From the NCBI GenBank assembly GCA_947179485.1, contig OX359250.1, positions 27,352,654 to 27,416,653 of the forward strand: a DNA stretch of 64,000 nt, read 5' to 3'. The translations under genes were made by a program, and so were the position numbers. Shown here piece after piece: positions 63,101 to 64,000 of this stretch. The notes beneath the pieces were generated by a model, which worked only from the letters and a program-made list of their open reading frames with translations, was not told where the DNA came from and did not search any database. Position 1 is the first letter of the stretch; each line of letters starts with the position of its first letter. Origin of the DNA: Allacma fusca. Lineage: Eukaryota > Arthropoda > Collembola > Symphypleona > Sminthuridae.

Positions 63101-64000
63101 GTCAAAGGTGAAGATGGTCATACATATGCCATCGCCACTGATCCCAAGGATGGAAGCACAATTGAGATCCGTACCCGAGAGGACGGAACAACCGTTGAGG
63201 TCAAGCGGACTGAGGAAGGAAAGCCACAAGTTGTCCGAACTCTTGCTGATGGCAGTACCGTCGAAATTAAGAAACGCGAGGACGGAAGCACTGTTGAAGT
63301 TCAGAAAAGAGCGGATGGAACTGCTGTCACAGTTGCTGTCAGCAAGGATGGAACTCCTGTGGAAGTTCGCAAGGCCGACGATGGCAGTCGCTTTGAGATT
63401 AGAAAGCGAGAAGATGGGACCACGTATGAAGTCAAAGTACGAGAGGATGGTAGTCCTTACGAAGTACGCACACATGAAGATGGCACCACCTATGCCGTCG
63501 CTACGAATAAGGACGGTACCACCTTCGAGGTGAGAACCCGTGAGGACGGCTCTGTCGTTGAGCTCAAAACTCGTGAGGATGGAAGTGCCGTGGAGGTCAA
63601 GACCCGAGCAGATGGTAGTACGGTTGAGATTCGAAAACGTCCCGACGGAACCGCCCAAGAAGTTGCTATCAACAAAGATGGTAGCACTTGTGAGGTCCGT
63701 AAGACGGAGGACGGCAGCATCGTTGAAGTGAGAAAACGAGCTGATGGAACTACCATTGAGGTGAAAGTCAAAGACGATGGTACTCCGTACGAGACTGTCA
63801 AAGGTGAAGATGGTCATACATATGCCATCGCCACTGATCCCAAGGATGGAAGCACAATTGAGATCCGTACCCGAGAGGACGGAACAACCGTTGAGGTCAA
63901 GCGGACTGAGGAAGGAAAGCCACAAGTTGTCCGAACTCTTGCTGATGGCAGTACCGTCGAAATTAAGAAACGCGAGGACGGAAGCACTGTTGAAGTTCAG
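48157..64000 (+). CDS. Giant DG-turn undecapeptide-repeat protein, 3' partial
   Basis: The frame is open without a stop from an ATG at 48863 (good context, GCCATGG) to the right edge, which is 5,046 residues, and no terminus is reached. Preferred 5' model: exon ATG 48157-48228 (24 codons, donor CAG|GTGAGT) joined in phase 0 to an acceptor TTTCAAG|GGT at 48874/48875. Order of parts, numbered from 48863: 1-165 unrecognised N-terminal region; about 170-290 four ILPD repeats; about 300-385 FVPG module; about 386-1400 a Lys/Glu/Ser/Pro-rich region with four KxKxGKV motifs; from 1404 onward 11-residue DG repeats, which from about 1432 form near-identical 232-residue units. I do not recognise the protein. 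The charged middle resembles the low-complexity parts of the giant Ig gene at the other end of the window, but no Ig or FN3 domain is present so far. A cytoskeletal or extracellular structural role is only a guess. Confidence 0.85.
49370..49740 (+). repeat. Four ILPD-type repeats of about 30-34 residues
   Basis: Repeats begin with ILPDKEKVEKIRTRM (near 49376), ILPDTERVQKIHSRM (near 49463), ILPDSTKVEKVHTKL (near 49568) and ILPNKEKVKMVEKV (near 49661). Each is a basic amphipathic segment after a conserved ILP(D/N) start. The family is not recognised. Confidence 0.75.
49760..50010 (+). other. FVPG module
   Basis: About 85 residues with four turns of the type (F/V)(V/I/L)PG: KVFVPGKVIG, GQFVPGQRG, GTFIPGRVV and NFLPGVFRNG. 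Turns recur about every 16-20 residues with hydrophobic strands between, suggesting a small beta-rich repeat fold. It sits between the ILPD repeats and the disordered middle region. Confidence 0.65.
53072..53170 (+). repeat. Three diverged 11-residue DG units leading into the array
   Basis: DGTKVETRRFE, DGSTKTVLFKK and DGTTMEVKTRA occupy exactly 99 nt directly before the homogeneous array and keep its 33-nt register. They differ from every unit in the array, so they probably mark the older edge of the repeat domain. Confidence 0.85.
53156..64000 (+). repeat. 696-bp tandem array, 15 full copies plus about 405 bp
   Basis: A 696-bp unit (232 codons) recurs at exactly 696-bp spacing to the window edge. 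I found no base difference between copies where I compared them. Each unit encodes twenty-one segments, twenty of 11 residues and one of 12, typically DGSTVEIRKRE or DGTTYEVKVRE; one segment begins EG. Segments 13-20 align in order with segments 2-9, so the unit is itself a diverged duplication of 10-11 segments. 696 is divisible by 3, so frame is kept. The unit also lacks stops in one antisense frame, producing a spurious 3,599-codon ORF. Confidence 0.95.

Noticed and set aside
53126..63925. A 3,599-codon open frame on the minus strand across the 696-bp array
   Set aside because: The unit length is divisible by 3 and one unit happens to lack antisense stops, so the frame stays open through every copy. 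The plus-strand frame joins smoothly to 4.2 kb of non-repeated coding sequence upstream, while the antisense frame has no unique coding part.
53156..64000. CRISPR-like or satellite array
   Set aside because: The repeats are directly adjacent without spacers, keep an open frame and continue a clear coding sequence, so they are a coding tandem array and not CRISPR or non-coding satellite.

Overview
The window is eukaryotic and animal. It has spliced genes with GT/AG introns of roughly 60-1,750 bp, AATAAA polyadenylation signals, Ig and fibronectin-III domains of the muscle giant-protein type, Rab GTPases and a Lifeguard/TMBIM protein. The compact, AT-rich layout suggests an invertebrate, probably an ecdysozoan such as an arthropod, but the species cannot be fixed from the sequence. 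Six protein genes are supported.

Layout. (1) 1-27789 (+): the 3' part of a giant gene that enters from the left edge. One uninterrupted exon of about 20.65 kb encodes an acidic leader, about 4,000 residues of an octapeptide repeat built into 169-170-residue superunits, a Ser/Lys/Glu-rich region, a Lys/Glu (KEKE) helix region and a Ser/Arg/Tyr-rich tail. Seventeen small exons follow, encoding ten Ig-like domains and one FN3 domain. At least 8,084 residues lie in the window. (2) 28386-30740 (-): Rab10, five exons. (3) 32414-34928 (+): TMBIM/Lifeguard-type seven-helix membrane protein, four exons. (4) 34925-40022 (-): crotonase-fold protein with a long charged N-terminus, six exons; its stop codon overlaps the stop codon of gene 3. 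(5) 41189-43147 (-): divergent Rab-like GTPase with WDTGGM in place of WDTAGQ, three exons. (6) 48157 to the right edge (+): a second giant gene with an open exon of over 15 kb. Its last 10.8 kb is an apparently perfect 696-bp tandem array (15 full copies plus a partial one), encoding 232-residue units made of twenty-one 11-residue DG-turn segments.

Between genes 5 and 6 lie about 5 kb of non-coding DNA holding a roughly 510-bp foldback (MITE-like) element and a second hairpin. Genes 2-5 are ordinary trafficking, membrane and metabolic-fold genes. The two giants at the edges are the unusual content: both are long intronless repeat exons expanded by nested duplication. Gene 1 is best placed in the titin/obscurin group because of its Ig/FN3 tail. 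Gene 6 shows no domain I recognise, and its DG array is the best candidate for something undescribed.

Exon boundaries come from reading splice sites and checking that phases match. Phases agree in every gene except the 5' end of gene 6, which is ambiguous.
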